This document shows positions 1 to 6,315 of a stretch of DNA of 8,187 bases, in pieces. The notes beneath the pieces are model-generated. The model was not told where the DNA came from. It saw only the letters and a program-made list of their open reading frames with translations, and did no database searches. How positions within the stretch are numbered: position 1 is the stretch's first letter; every line of letters begins with the position of its first letter. The stretch lies in the NCBI GenBank assembly GCA_022837185.1, contig JALHJD010000125.1:1-8187 (forward strand). The letters run 5' to 3'. The position numbers were made by a program, and so were the translations under genes. The DNA comes from Desulfobacteraceae bacterium (GTDB lineage Bacteria > Desulfobacterota > Desulfobulbia > Desulfobulbales > Desulfobulbaceae).

Positions 1-2040
1 ACGTATTCCCTCACCGCCTATTCCGTAGAGGAACTGGTCGCCCGGAATTTTCTGGTCAATGAAAAACCCGACCTGGTCGTCAACATCGTCGATGCATCGA
101 ACCTGGAACGAAACCTGTACCTGACCTGCCAGTTCATGGAACTGGGCGTTCCGGTCATCATTGCCCTGAACATGATCGACGTCGCCCACAGCCGCGGCAT
201 TGAAGTCAACGTCGACAGGCTGAGCGAACTTATGCGGGCCCCGGTGATCCCGATCGTTGCCCGCAGCGGCAAGGGAATCGAGCAGCTGCTGGACGAGGTG
301 GTCCGGGTCGGCCGGGACCGGGAAAAGGTCTGGCACCCCCTTGCGCTTTCCTACGGCGAGGACCTGGACCAGCTCCTTGGGGACATGGTCCCGCTTATCA
401 ACGAACGAAAGCTCTTGACGGACACCTATCCGGCCCGCTGGACAGGGCTGAAAATCCTGGAAAACGACGACCAGATTCTCGACATGGCCATGCGCGCCGA
501 CGCCGAACTGGCCGATTCCCTCGTCCAGCTCAGCGAGCAGGTCACCCGCCATCTGCAGACCACCATGGAGGCGTACCCGGAAGCGATCATCGCCGACCAC
601 CGCTACGGCTATATCAAGTCCATCCTGCGCCAGGGCGTGATGTCGCAGCGTTTTGACGTCGACAGGCTCTATATGTCCGACAGGATCGACAAGATCGTCA
701 CCAACCGCTTCCTCGGCCCCCTTATCATGGCCGGCATTCTCTTCGGCCTGTACAGTTTCACCTTTCATTACAGCACGATCCCGGCCGGATGGCTGGAGTC
801 CTTTTTTGCCTTACTTGCCGACACGGCGGAGCAAAGCCTGCCCGAGGGGCCGGTCAAATCCATGATTATTTCCGGCGTGATCGACGGCGTCGGGGGTGTT
901 CTCGGTTTTGTCCCCATAATCATGTTCATGTTTTTCGGCATTGCCATGCTGGAGGATTCGGGGTACCTGGCCCGGGTGGCCTTCATGATGGACCGCATCT
1001 TCAGGATTTTCGGACTGCACGGCTCGTCGGTGATGCCGTTCATCGTCTCCGGGGGGATAGCCGGGGGGTGCGCCGTTCCCGGGGTCCTGGCCACCCGCAC
1101 CCTGCGTTCGCCGAAGGAACGGATGGCGACCCTGCTGACCGTGCCGTTCATGAACTGCGGGGCCAAGCTCCCGGTCCTGGCCCTGCTGATCGGGGCGTTT
1201 TTTTCCTCGCACCAGGCGCGCTACATGTTCCTGGCCACCGTGGTCTCCTGGACCGTCGCCCTGCTGGCGGCCAGGTTTTTCCGCTCCACGGTCCTGAGGG
1301 GACCGGCGACCCCGTTTGTCATGGAGCTGCCGCCGTACCGTTTCCCCACCTTCCGGGGTCTGCTCATCCATACCTGGGAGAGGACCTGGCAGTATATCAA
1401 GAAGGCGGGCACGGTCATTCTCGGCATCTCCATCCTGCTCTGGGCCATGATGACCTATCCGGGACTGCCGGCGGAGGAATCCCGCGGATTTGACCGGCAG
1501 CGGCAGGAGGTCCTGGCCGGATTGCCCCCGGACACCGTCGCGGAACTGACCGACGGGAATGTGGAACGGCCTGCCGGGACGGAAGAGATCCATCGCCGGC
1601 TGATTGCCATCGACAACGAGGAGGCCGAGCAGGCCCTGCGGCATTCCCTTGCCGGCCGGATCGGCATCGCCCTGGAGTCGATCAGCCGCTACGCGGGATT
1701 CGACTGGCGCACGAATATCGCCCTGGTGGGGGGATTCGCCGCCAAGGAGGTAATCGTTTCCACCCTCGGGACCGCCTATTCCCTCGGCTCCGTTGACCCC
1801 GAGGCGTCCACCTCGCTTCGGGAACGGCTGGCCCGGGACGAGGCGTGGAACCCGATCGTCGCCCTGGCCGCCCTTGCCTTCATCATGTTCTATGCGCCCT
1901 GCTTTGTCACGGTCGTCTGTATTGCCAGGGAAGCGGGGACCTGGAAGTGGGCGCTGTTCTCGATGGGGTTCAACACCGTTTTCGCCTTTCTGCTGGCGGC
2001 GTTGATCTACCAGGTCGGGATGGTCCTGTACATGGGATAA
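1..2040 (+). CDS. feoB: Ferrous iron transport protein B (FeoB), 5'-truncated by window edge
   Basis: This is the GTP-regulated inner-membrane Fe(II) transporter, open from the first base; 679 residues are visible and the start lies outside the window. The visible part begins with TYSLTAYS, which normally follows the G3 (DLPG) motif, so G1, G2 and the start of G3 (roughly 55-60 residues) are missing. G4 is NMID (residues 57-60) and G5 is ARSGKG (87-92). The helical GDI-like region follows, then the membrane part. Both gate repeats are present: GGCAVPG with Cys357 and MNCGAKLP with Cys386. The C-terminal conserved segment has YAPC (Cys634) and a further Cys640. The frame is intact to TAA, and length and motifs fit a normal functional FeoB. 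No feoC-like gene follows; mtnA converges 28 bases downstream. Any feoA or Fur site would lie upstream, out of view. Family assignment is very secure. Confidence 0.97.
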   Translation, partial: TYSLTAYSVEELVARNFLVNEKPDLVVNIVDASNLERNLYLTCQFMELGVPVIIALNMIDVAHSRGIEVNVDRLSELMRAPVIPIVARSGKGIEQLLDEVVRVGRDREKVWHPLALSYGEDLDQLLGDMVPLINERKLLTDTYPARWTGLKILENDDQILDMAMRADAELADSLVQLSEQVTRHLQTTMEAYPEAIIADHRYGYIKSILRQGVMSQRFDVDRLYMSDRIDKIVTNRFLGPLIMAGILFGLYSFTFHYSTIPAGWLESFFALLADTAEQSLPEGPVKSMIISGVIDGVGGVLGFVPIIMFMFFGIAMLEDSGYLARVAFMMDRIFRIFGLHGSSVMPFIVSGGIAGGCAVPGVLATRTLRSPKERMATLLTVPFMNCGAKLPVLALLIGAFFSSHQARYMFLATVVSWTVALLAARFFRSTVLRGPATPFVMELPPYRFPTFRGLLIHTWERTWQYIKKAGTVILGISILLWAMMTYPGLPAEESRGFDRQRQEVLAGLPPDTVAELTDGNVERPAGTEEIHRRLIAIDNEEAEQALRHSLAGRIGIALESISRYAGFDWRTNIALVGGFAAKEVIVSTLGTAYSLGSVDPEASTSLRERLARDEAWNPIVALAALAFIMFYAPCFVTVVCIAREAGTWKWALFSMGFNTVFAFLLAALIYQVGMVLYMG

Positions 2041-2068
2041 ACGGCCGCGCGGCGCCGCCGGGCCCCGA

Positions 2069-3163
2069 TCAGGCCATTTCCGGGTACAGGCGGGCCAGTC
2101 CCTCCCTGGAGGCGGGACATATTCCGCGTTCGGTGATGAGGCCGTCAACCAGGAGGGCGGGGGTAACGTCAAAGGCGGGATTGGCGGCGGGGGTTGCGTC
2201 CGGGGCTATCCGGACCGTTTCCAGGGCCCCTGATTCCGTTTTTCCGCGGACCAGCAGCACTTCCTCCTGGCCGCGCTCTTCAATGGGGATTTCCCGAATA
2301 CCGTCGTGCAGGCGCCAGTCAATGGTGGAGCCGGGCAGGGCCACGTAAAAAGGGACACCGTTGTCCCTGGCCGCCAGGGCCTTCAAGTAGGTGCCGATCT
2401 TGTTGCAGACATCGCCTGTCGCCGTGGTTCTGTCGGTGCCGACGATGCACAGGTCGACCAGGCCGCGCTGCATGAGATGGCCCCCGGCATTGTCGACGAT
2501 CAGCCGGTGCTCGATGCCCTGGGCCTGGAGTTCCCAGGCCGTCAAACCGGCGCCCTGGCTGCGCGGCCTGGTTTCATCGACCCAGACGAATACCGGGATG
2601 CCCTTTTCATGCGCCTTGTAGACCGGGGCCAGCGCCGTGCCCCAATCCACCGTGGCCAGCCAGCCGGCATTGCAATGGGTCAGAATCCGCACCGGTCCCT
2701 GCCTGCCCTTGCGCTCCCAGGCTTCCTCGATAAGCTGCAGTCCATGATTGCCGATGGCCTCGTTGACGGCCACGTCTTCGTCGCAGATGGCGGCGGCCTC
2801 CCGGTAGGCGGCGGCAAGCCGTTCCTCCTCCGGAAGGGGCAGGAGAACCGACCGCATCCGCTCCACGGCCCAGCGCAGATTGACCGCTGTGGGCCGGCAG
2901 GCAGTCAGCACCGCGCCGATCCGCTCCATGTCCCTGTCCGCCGCGCCGTCCCGCAGGCCGAGACAGACGCCGTAGGCCGCCGTGGCCCCGATGAGGGGGG
3001 CGCCGCGCACCTGCATGTCCCTGATCGCCCGGGCCGCGTCATCAAGGGTGGCGAGGACGGCGACATGAAATTCGTGGGGCAGGCGGGTCTGGTCGATGAT
3101 CTCGACCCGTTCACCGTCAGGTGCGAGCCAGATTGACCGGTATGGTTTGCCGTTTACCTTCAC
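2069..3163 (-). CDS. mtnA: S-methyl-5-thioribose-1-phosphate isomerase (MtnA)
   Basis: This cytosolic enzyme converts 5-methylthioribose-1-phosphate to 5-methylthioribulose-1-phosphate in methionine salvage. It is a full-length 364-residue protein. Visible family signatures are RGAPLIG (53-59), THCNAGWLATV with the catalytic cysteine at Cys164 (Cys160 in Bacillus subtilis MtnA), ETRPRSQGA (197-205), GTDR with the catalytic Asp244, NKIGT (254-258) and NPAFDVTPA (328-336). These separate it from the related eIF2B alpha/beta/delta subunits and from ribose-1,5-bisphosphate isomerase. The start is GTG at 3163: it is the only usable start before an in-frame stop at 3179-3181, and MKVNGKPYRSIW matches the usual N-terminus. 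No good ribosome binding site precedes it, so it may depend on translation of the lipoprotein gene ending 37 bases upstream. No mtnP, mtnK, mtnB, mtnC or mtnD is visible, so the next step of the pathway is not the classical one encoded here. Confidence 0.96.
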   Translation of the reverse strand: MKVNGKPYRSIWLAPDGERVEIIDQTRLPHEFHVAVLATLDDAARAIRDMQVRGAPLIGATAAYGVCLGLRDGAADRDMERIGAVLTACRPTAVNLRWAVERMRSVLLPLPEEERLAAAYREAAAICDEDVAVNEAIGNHGLQLIEEAWERKGRQGPVRILTHCNAGWLATVDWGTALAPVYKAHEKGIPVFVWVDETRPRSQGAGLTAWELQAQGIEHRLIVDNAGGHLMQRGLVDLCIVGTDRTTATGDVCNKIGTYLKALAARDNGVPFYVALPGSTIDWRLHDGIREIPIEERGQEEVLLVRGKTESGALETVRIAPDATPAANPAFDVTPALLVDGLITERGICPASREGLARLYPEMA

Positions 3164-3200
3164 GCCGATGAGGGGGCGTCAATGACGGAGCAGCAGTCCG

Positions 3201-3563
3201 CTATTTTTTCGGAAGGAGGTGGACGGTTATGGTCTGGGGATTCTCCGCCGCCTCTTCCCGGGTGGCATGGCGGGGGTTGATCCAGAAGGAGGTGACGGCG
3301 TCCTCGTGTCCCGCCCTGGTCAGGACAAGCTGAATGTACTCGGCTTTTCCCTCCGCGGTTTCCCAGACATGGTCCATGGGGGTGTTCCCCAGGGCTGCGT
3401 TGCTCCTGAGATCGACGATGCCGGCCCCGGCGGGCTCCGATACGATGCGCGCCGCTCCGTAGGTTTCCACAGGCGCTTCGGCGCAGCAGCCGGCGAGCAG
3501 TGTCAAGGCCGCCGCCATGGCCGCTCCCGCCAGGCCGCGCGCCACTTTTTCCCTTGTTGCCAT
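3201..3563 (-). CDS. Small PEGA-like lipoprotein, function unknown
   Basis: A 120-residue predicted lipoprotein. The N-terminus has Arg and Lys residues at 4-9, a hydrophobic stretch at about 11-24 and a lipobox LAGC with Cys26 as the likely lipidated residue. Cys27 follows directly, giving an unusual double cysteine. Position +2 is not Asp, which by the enterobacterial Lol rule would favour the outer membrane; whether that rule applies here is unknown. The mature part resembles a single PEGA domain: ARIVSEPAGAGIV (38-50), then LGNTP (58-62), then alternating beta-strand-like segments ending ITVHLLPKK. PEGA domains are small surface or periplasmic beta modules whose ligands are mostly undefined. 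ATG at 3563 has a strong AGGAGG ribosome binding site 7-8 bases upstream. The gene probably shares a transcript with mtnA, with no evident functional tie. Lipoprotein status is fairly sure, the PEGA call moderate, and no role can be assigned. Confidence 0.85.
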   Translation of the reverse strand: MATREKVARGLAGAAMAAALTLLAGCCAEAPVETYGAARIVSEPAGAGIVDLRSNAALGNTPMDHVWETAEGKAEYIQLVLTRAGHEDAVTSFWINPRHATREEAAENPQTITVHLLPKK

Positions 3564-3605
3564 TCCCGCTCCTCCTGTTTTTCATCACCCTGTTGAGAAT
3601 ATTCT

Positions 3606-3635
3606 TTTTTACCGTTCTATCAGCCGGGTCGTCAA
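3606..3635 (-). promoter_or_regulatory. Candidate sigma-70 promoter for the lipoprotein-mtnA unit
   Basis: On the minus strand, TTGACG (3635-3630) is followed after 18 bases by TAAAAA (3611-3606), inside a locally AT-rich patch of a GC-rich sequence. Transcription would begin around 3598-3600, leaving a leader of about 35 bases that contains the AGGAGG site before the ATG at 3563. The -35 matches consensus at five of six positions and the -10 at four of six. The position fits, but this is a pattern match only. Confidence 0.45.
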
Positions 3636-3742
3636 GGCAAAAGCAGGCAGGCGGTTCGGCTCCGGGGCGGGGAAAGGGCCGGGGCGGCCGGGCGGGTCGA
3701 CGGGTCGGGCAAAGAGATGCTTGAACATCCGGGGCGGGAGAT

Positions 3743-3760
3743 GGTAACGTATCGGTAACG
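3743..3760 (+). repeat. Direct repeat GGTAACG upstream of sppA
   Basis: The 7-base word GGTAACG occurs at 3743-3749 and again at 3754-3760, an 11-base period close to one helical turn. It lies just upstream of the sppA ribosome binding site in the 216-base divergent region. A weak promoter-like pair (TTGAAC at 3721-3726 and TAACGT at 3745-3750, 18 bases apart) overlaps the first copy. It could be a binding site for a regulator of sppA, or chance. The rest of this intergenic stretch (about 3640-3740) is very GC-rich and I see nothing else in it. Confidence 0.4.
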
Positions 3761-3767
3761 GGCAACC

Positions 3768-3773
3768 AAGGAG
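3768..3773 (+). promoter_or_regulatory. Ribosome binding site fixing the TTG start of sppA
   Basis: AAGGAG sits 6 bases before the TTG at 3780, which is optimal spacing. The next in-frame candidate, TTG at 3822, has no comparable site. This decides the start codon and adds 14 N-terminal residues compared with the later start. Confidence 0.75.
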
Positions 3774-3779
3774 AAATCC

Positions 3780-5678
3780 TTGCGCAATTTGGATCTTTCC
3801 TCAACGGAACGGGAGCGTGTATTGAAAAACCTCATTACAATTATCGGTTTGATTTTGCGATGGTTCTGGAAGCTGCTCGCCGCCGGCACCTCGCTGGCGG
3901 CCAACCTGCTGTTCATCGGCTTTATCCTGTTGATCTTCTCCCTGTTCATGAAACCGCCGGTCACGGTACCGGACGGCGCGGCCCTGATTATTGCCCCCAG
4001 GGGAGATATTGTCGAGGAACCGACCGTGATCAGCCCTTTTTCGCGCCTGGTCAACGGATTTGCCGGCCTGCCGGTTCCCGAGGAAACTCTCCTGCAGGAT
4101 GTCCTCGACGCCATCCAGGCGGCGGCCGATGACGACAGGATACAGGTCCTGGTCCTGTCCCTGGGGAAAATGGGGCACAGCGGCCTGAACCAGCTCCGGG
4201 CCATCGGCCTGGGCATAGAACGGTTCAAGGAATCAGGCAAAAAGGTTGTTGCCGTCGATGACCAGTACGGCCAGGGGCAGTATTATCTGGCCTCCTTCGC
4301 GGACGAAGTCCTGCTCAATCCCATGGGCGGCGTCTATCTCCGGGGGTTCGGCGTGTTCCGCCTCTATGTCGGGGAGCTCATGAACAGACTGGCCGTCAGG
4401 TTCCACGTCTTCAAGGTCGGAACCTACAAATCCGCCGTCGAACCCCTGGTCCGGGACAGCATGTCCGACGAGGACCGCGAAGCCAACCAGTTGTGGCTGG
4501 ACAACCTGTGGGGCCGTTTCTGTGCCGATATCGCCGCAAACAGGGGGTTTGAGCCGCAATTCATCAATATCGTCATCAACAACCTGCCCCTGTACCTGCG
4601 CCGGGCTGATGGGAGCAGCAGCAGAATGGCCCTGGAGGCAAACCTGGTGGACAGTCTGAAAACCCGTCCGGAGATGGACGACTACCTGACCAGCCTGGTG
4701 GGCAGGGATGCGAAAGGGAAGACCTTCAAGCAGATTCATTTTGCCGATTATCTGCAGACCGTAAAGCGGTCTCATACCGCCCCGGCCAAGCAGGGGGATC
4801 GCGTCGGCATAATCGTGGCGCGGGGCAACATTGTGTACGGGGAGGACATCCCCGGGCAGATCGGCAGCGACAGCCTGTGCCGCCGGATACGCCTGGCCCG
4901 GGATGATGACAGAGTCAAGGCCCTGGTCCTGCGGATAGACAGCGGCGGCGGCAGCGCTTTCGCCTCGGAACAGATACGCCAGGAACTGCTCCTCCTGCAG
5001 CGGTCCGGCAAGCCGCTGGTTGTATCGATGGGCTCAATGGCCGCCTCCGGGGCATACTGGATCTCCGCCGGCGCCGACCGGATCTACGCCTCGCCCTTTA
5101 CGCTCACCGGCTCAATCGGCATTTTCGGGGTGTTTCCCACCTTTGATGAAACCATGGCCAAGATAGGGATGAGCAGCGACGGGACGGGAACGACAAAACT
5201 CGCCGGCGCCGGCAACCCGGCTATCCCCCTGGCGCCGGAGTTGGGAGAAGCCATCCAGCTCGGCGTGGAAGAGGGCTACGGCCGTTTTATATCCATAGTC
5301 GCCGAGGGCCGGGACATGGAGGCGCAAAAAGTCCATGAACTTGCCGAAGGGCGGGTCTGGGACGGCGTCACCGCCAGGGAGCTCGGCCTGGTTGATGAAC
5401 TCGGCGATCTGGAGGATGCCGTTGCCGCGGCCGCCAAGCTGGCCGGCACAGAGAATTTCACCACCGTCCTCATCAGGGAAAGCGACCCGGCCTTCGGCCT
5501 GCTGCGGAAATTCGGCTCGGGATCGGCGGTGAATTCGGCGTTGCCGCTGTTGCGGCCATTGGCTGTGCCGGCCTGGCTGCGCGGCCTGCAGCAGCAGATG
5601 GAGGTGTTCTCCCTGGGCGGGGACCCGGCCGATATATATGCTCACTGTCTCCTTCCGCGGCCGGCGGTGGCTTTCTGA
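3780..5678 (+). CDS. sppA: Signal peptide peptidase SppA, 67K type
   Basis: This is a membrane-anchored serine protease of the S49 (SppA) family that degrades signal peptides left after secretion. The 632 residues contain two tandem S49 domains, the long form typical of Gram-negative bacteria. A hydrophobic anchor lies at about 37-57, after a charged N-terminal tail likely in the cytoplasm; the rest would face the periplasm. The N-terminal domain holds GTYKSAVEP with Lys217, equivalent to the general base Lys209 of E. coli SppA. The C-terminal domain holds SMGSMAASGAYW with Ser423, equivalent to nucleophile Ser409, followed by TGSIGIFGV (443-451). The Ser-Lys dyad split across the two domains is therefore intact. 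Start is TTG at 3780, chosen for its AAGGAG site. The gene stands alone: a divergent promoter region lies upstream and an AT-rich regulatory gap separates it from marR. Family assignment is very secure. Confidence 0.95.
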   Translation: MRNLDLSSTERERVLKNLITIIGLILRWFWKLLAAGTSLAANLLFIGFILLIFSLFMKPPVTVPDGAALIIAPRGDIVEEPTVISPFSRLVNGFAGLPVPEETLLQDVLDAIQAAADDDRIQVLVLSLGKMGHSGLNQLRAIGLGIERFKESGKKVVAVDDQYGQGQYYLASFADEVLLNPMGGVYLRGFGVFRLYVGELMNRLAVRFHVFKVGTYKSAVEPLVRDSMSDEDREANQLWLDNLWGRFCADIAANRGFEPQFINIVINNLPLYLRRADGSSSRMALEANLVDSLKTRPEMDDYLTSLVGRDAKGKTFKQIHFADYLQTVKRSHTAPAKQGDRVGIIVARGNIVYGEDIPGQIGSDSLCRRIRLARDDDRVKALVLRIDSGGGSAFASEQIRQELLLLQRSGKPLVVSMGSMAASGAYWISAGADRIYASPFTLTGSIGIFGVFPTFDETMAKIGMSSDGTGTTKLAGAGNPAIPLAPELGEAIQLGVEEGYGRFISIVAEGRDMEAQKVHELAEGRVWDGVTARELGLVDELGDLEDAVAAAAKLAGTENFTTVLIRESDPAFGLLRKFGSGSAVNSALPLLRPLAVPAWLRGLQQQMEVFSLGGDPADIYAHCLLPRPAVAF

Positions 5679-5741
5679 AAACTCCCGTTTTTTTTGGGCC
5701 GTTTTTCCTTATTCCTCGGTCGGTCAACTATATATGTGTAA

Positions 5742-5757
5742 TTGATTAAATGATCAA
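5742..5757. promoter_or_regulatory. Candidate MarR-type operator (imperfect palindrome)
   Basis: TTGATTAAATGATCAA has perfect 5-base arms, TTGAT and ATCAA, around 6 bases; 12 of 16 positions are symmetric. Size, AT-richness and place about 85-100 bases before marR resemble MarR-family operators. Assignment to this regulator is inference. Confidence 0.4.
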
Positions 5758-5766
5758 CTTGTTTAT

Positions 5767-5781
5767 TTTTGATTGACAAAA
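5767..5781. promoter_or_regulatory. Second candidate operator overlapping the marR -35 box
   Basis: TTTTG and CAAAA form perfect 5-base arms around ATTGA. The repeat covers the TTGACA box at 5773-5778, so a bound repressor would block polymerase. It may be the second half of a two-site operator together with 5742-5757. Confidence 0.35.
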
Positions 5782-5800
5782 TGTTCAGGAATATTAGTTT
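5773..5800 (+). promoter_or_regulatory. Candidate sigma-70 promoter for marR
   Basis: A consensus -35 TTGACA (5773-5778) is followed after 16 bases by TAGTTT (5795-5800), a poor -10 with three of six matches. The perfect -35 with a weak -10 is plausible for a regulated promoter but not proof. The expected leader to the ATG at 5842 is about 35 bases. Confidence 0.4.
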
Positions 5801-5831
5801 GATTTCGAACCGGTTGCTCTTTCATGAATAC

Positions 5832-5836
5832 AGGGG
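5832..5836 (+). promoter_or_regulatory. Ribosome binding site favouring the second ATG of marR
   Basis: AGGGG lies 5 bases before the ATG at 5842, with an adjoining AAGGA. The upstream in-frame ATG at 5824 is preceded by a pyrimidine-rich stretch without any such site, and the AGGGG would then lie inside the coding region. Confidence 0.55.
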
Positions 5837-5841
5837 AAGGA

Positions 5842-6270
5842 ATGGAAGAAAATTCTATAAGTGTCCAGGCATTCAGCGCCTTGCGGAAAAGCGCCTGCGC
5901 ACTCCGTTATGAAGTGTACGGGAAAATTTCGGCAGGTGAGCTGACCGTGAGGCAGTTTGCGGTGCTGGAAGGGCTGCATCGGACAGGTCCGGCAACCGTC
6001 GGTGAACTGGCCGGTGAAATCGCCCTGTCGGCGGCAACGGTGGGCAGGCTGGTTGCCGGCCTGGAAAAACGAAACCTGGTTGTCCGTAAAAGGGATGCGG
6101 AGGGGCGGAGCGTGGTCGCCCTGACCACGGCAGGAGGGGAACTCATAAATACCCTGTTCCCCGCGCACAGGCAGCTGGTTGAAAAGGTGATGGGCAGGCT
6201 GACCGAAGCGGAACAGGAGAACCTGAACCGCCTTTGCCGCCGGTTCATGCGGCCGGGCGGCGGCACGTGA
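5842..6270 (+). CDS. MarR-family winged-helix transcriptional regulator
   Basis: A 142-residue protein of usual MarR size, predicted to act as a cytosolic dimeric DNA-binding regulator, often a ligand-released repressor. After an N-terminal dimerisation helix, the winged helix runs from about LTVRQFAVLEGL through TVGELAGEIALSAATVGRLVAGLEKRNLV (recognition helix in SAATVGRLVAGLEK). The wing carries the family's typical pattern RKRDAEGRSVVALTTAGG. C-terminal helices (TEAEQENLNRLCRRF) complete the dimer interface. I chose ATG 5842 for its ribosome binding site; ATG 5824 would add six residues. The gene faces the aldolase gene tail to tail, with stops 45 bases apart, and has its own AT-rich upstream region with palindromes. 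What it senses and controls cannot be read from the sequence; itself and the neighbouring aldehyde oxidoreductase unit are reasonable candidates. Confidence 0.9.
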   Translation: MEENSISVQAFSALRKSACALRYEVYGKISAGELTVRQFAVLEGLHRTGPATVGELAGEIALSAATVGRLVAGLEKRNLVVRKRDAEGRSVVALTTAGGELINTLFPAHRQLVEKVMGRLTEAEQENLNRLCRRFMRPGGGT

Positions 6271-6315
6271 GGGCAATCCCCTGGGGAGAGTGCGGGAAGA
6301 CAGGACCGATGAACA

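Larger units (their letters stand above)
5679..5841. other. AT-rich intergenic regulatory region between sppA and marR
   Basis: These 163 bases are strikingly AT-rich compared with the flanking genes. From left to right they hold an 8-base T run (5688-5695), an imperfect palindrome (5742-5757), a second inverted repeat overlapping a TTGACA -35 (5767-5781), an AACCGGTT palindrome (5808-5815) and the marR ribosome binding site. No open frame of note occurs. The likely role is to control marR, possibly by self-repression as is common in the MarR family. Confidence 0.6.

Noticed and set aside
2041..2068. GC-rich palindrome GCGGCGCCGC (2049-2058) between the converging feoB and mtnA stops as a bidirectional terminator
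   Set aside because: The palindrome has no loop and no T tract follows on either strand, so an intrinsic terminator is not supported.
811..2172. Long open frame on the minus strand opposite feoB (453 codons)
   Set aside because: It lies antisense to the well-conserved feoB coding sequence, its translation is Pro/Arg/Gly/Gln-rich with no domain pattern, and such frames are expected in GC-rich genes with strong third-position bias.
2306..3136. Plus-strand open frame of 276 codons opposite mtnA
   Set aside because: It is a shadow of mtnA, whose catalytic motifs are intact on the minus strand; the translation has low-complexity composition and no recognisable domain.
3160..3804. Minus-strand open frame of 214 codons spanning the lipoprotein gene and the intergenic region
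   Set aside because: It is Arg/Pro/Gly-rich, overlaps a better gene with lipobox and ribosome binding site, and crosses into the sppA start.
5676..5695. Hairpin AAAAC-TCCC-GTTTT followed by T run after sppA as a terminator
   Set aside because: The stem is only five pairs and mostly A-T, too weak for a confident intrinsic terminator, although the position right after the stop codon is suggestive.
5824..5841. Earlier ATG (5824) as start of marR
   Set aside because: No ribosome binding site precedes it, whereas AGGGG stands five bases before ATG 5842; kept only as an alternative.
6271..6315. Short inverted repeat TCCCC-T-GGGGA between the converging marR and aldolase stops
   Set aside because: The loop would be a single base and there is no T tract; it is not a usable hairpin terminator.
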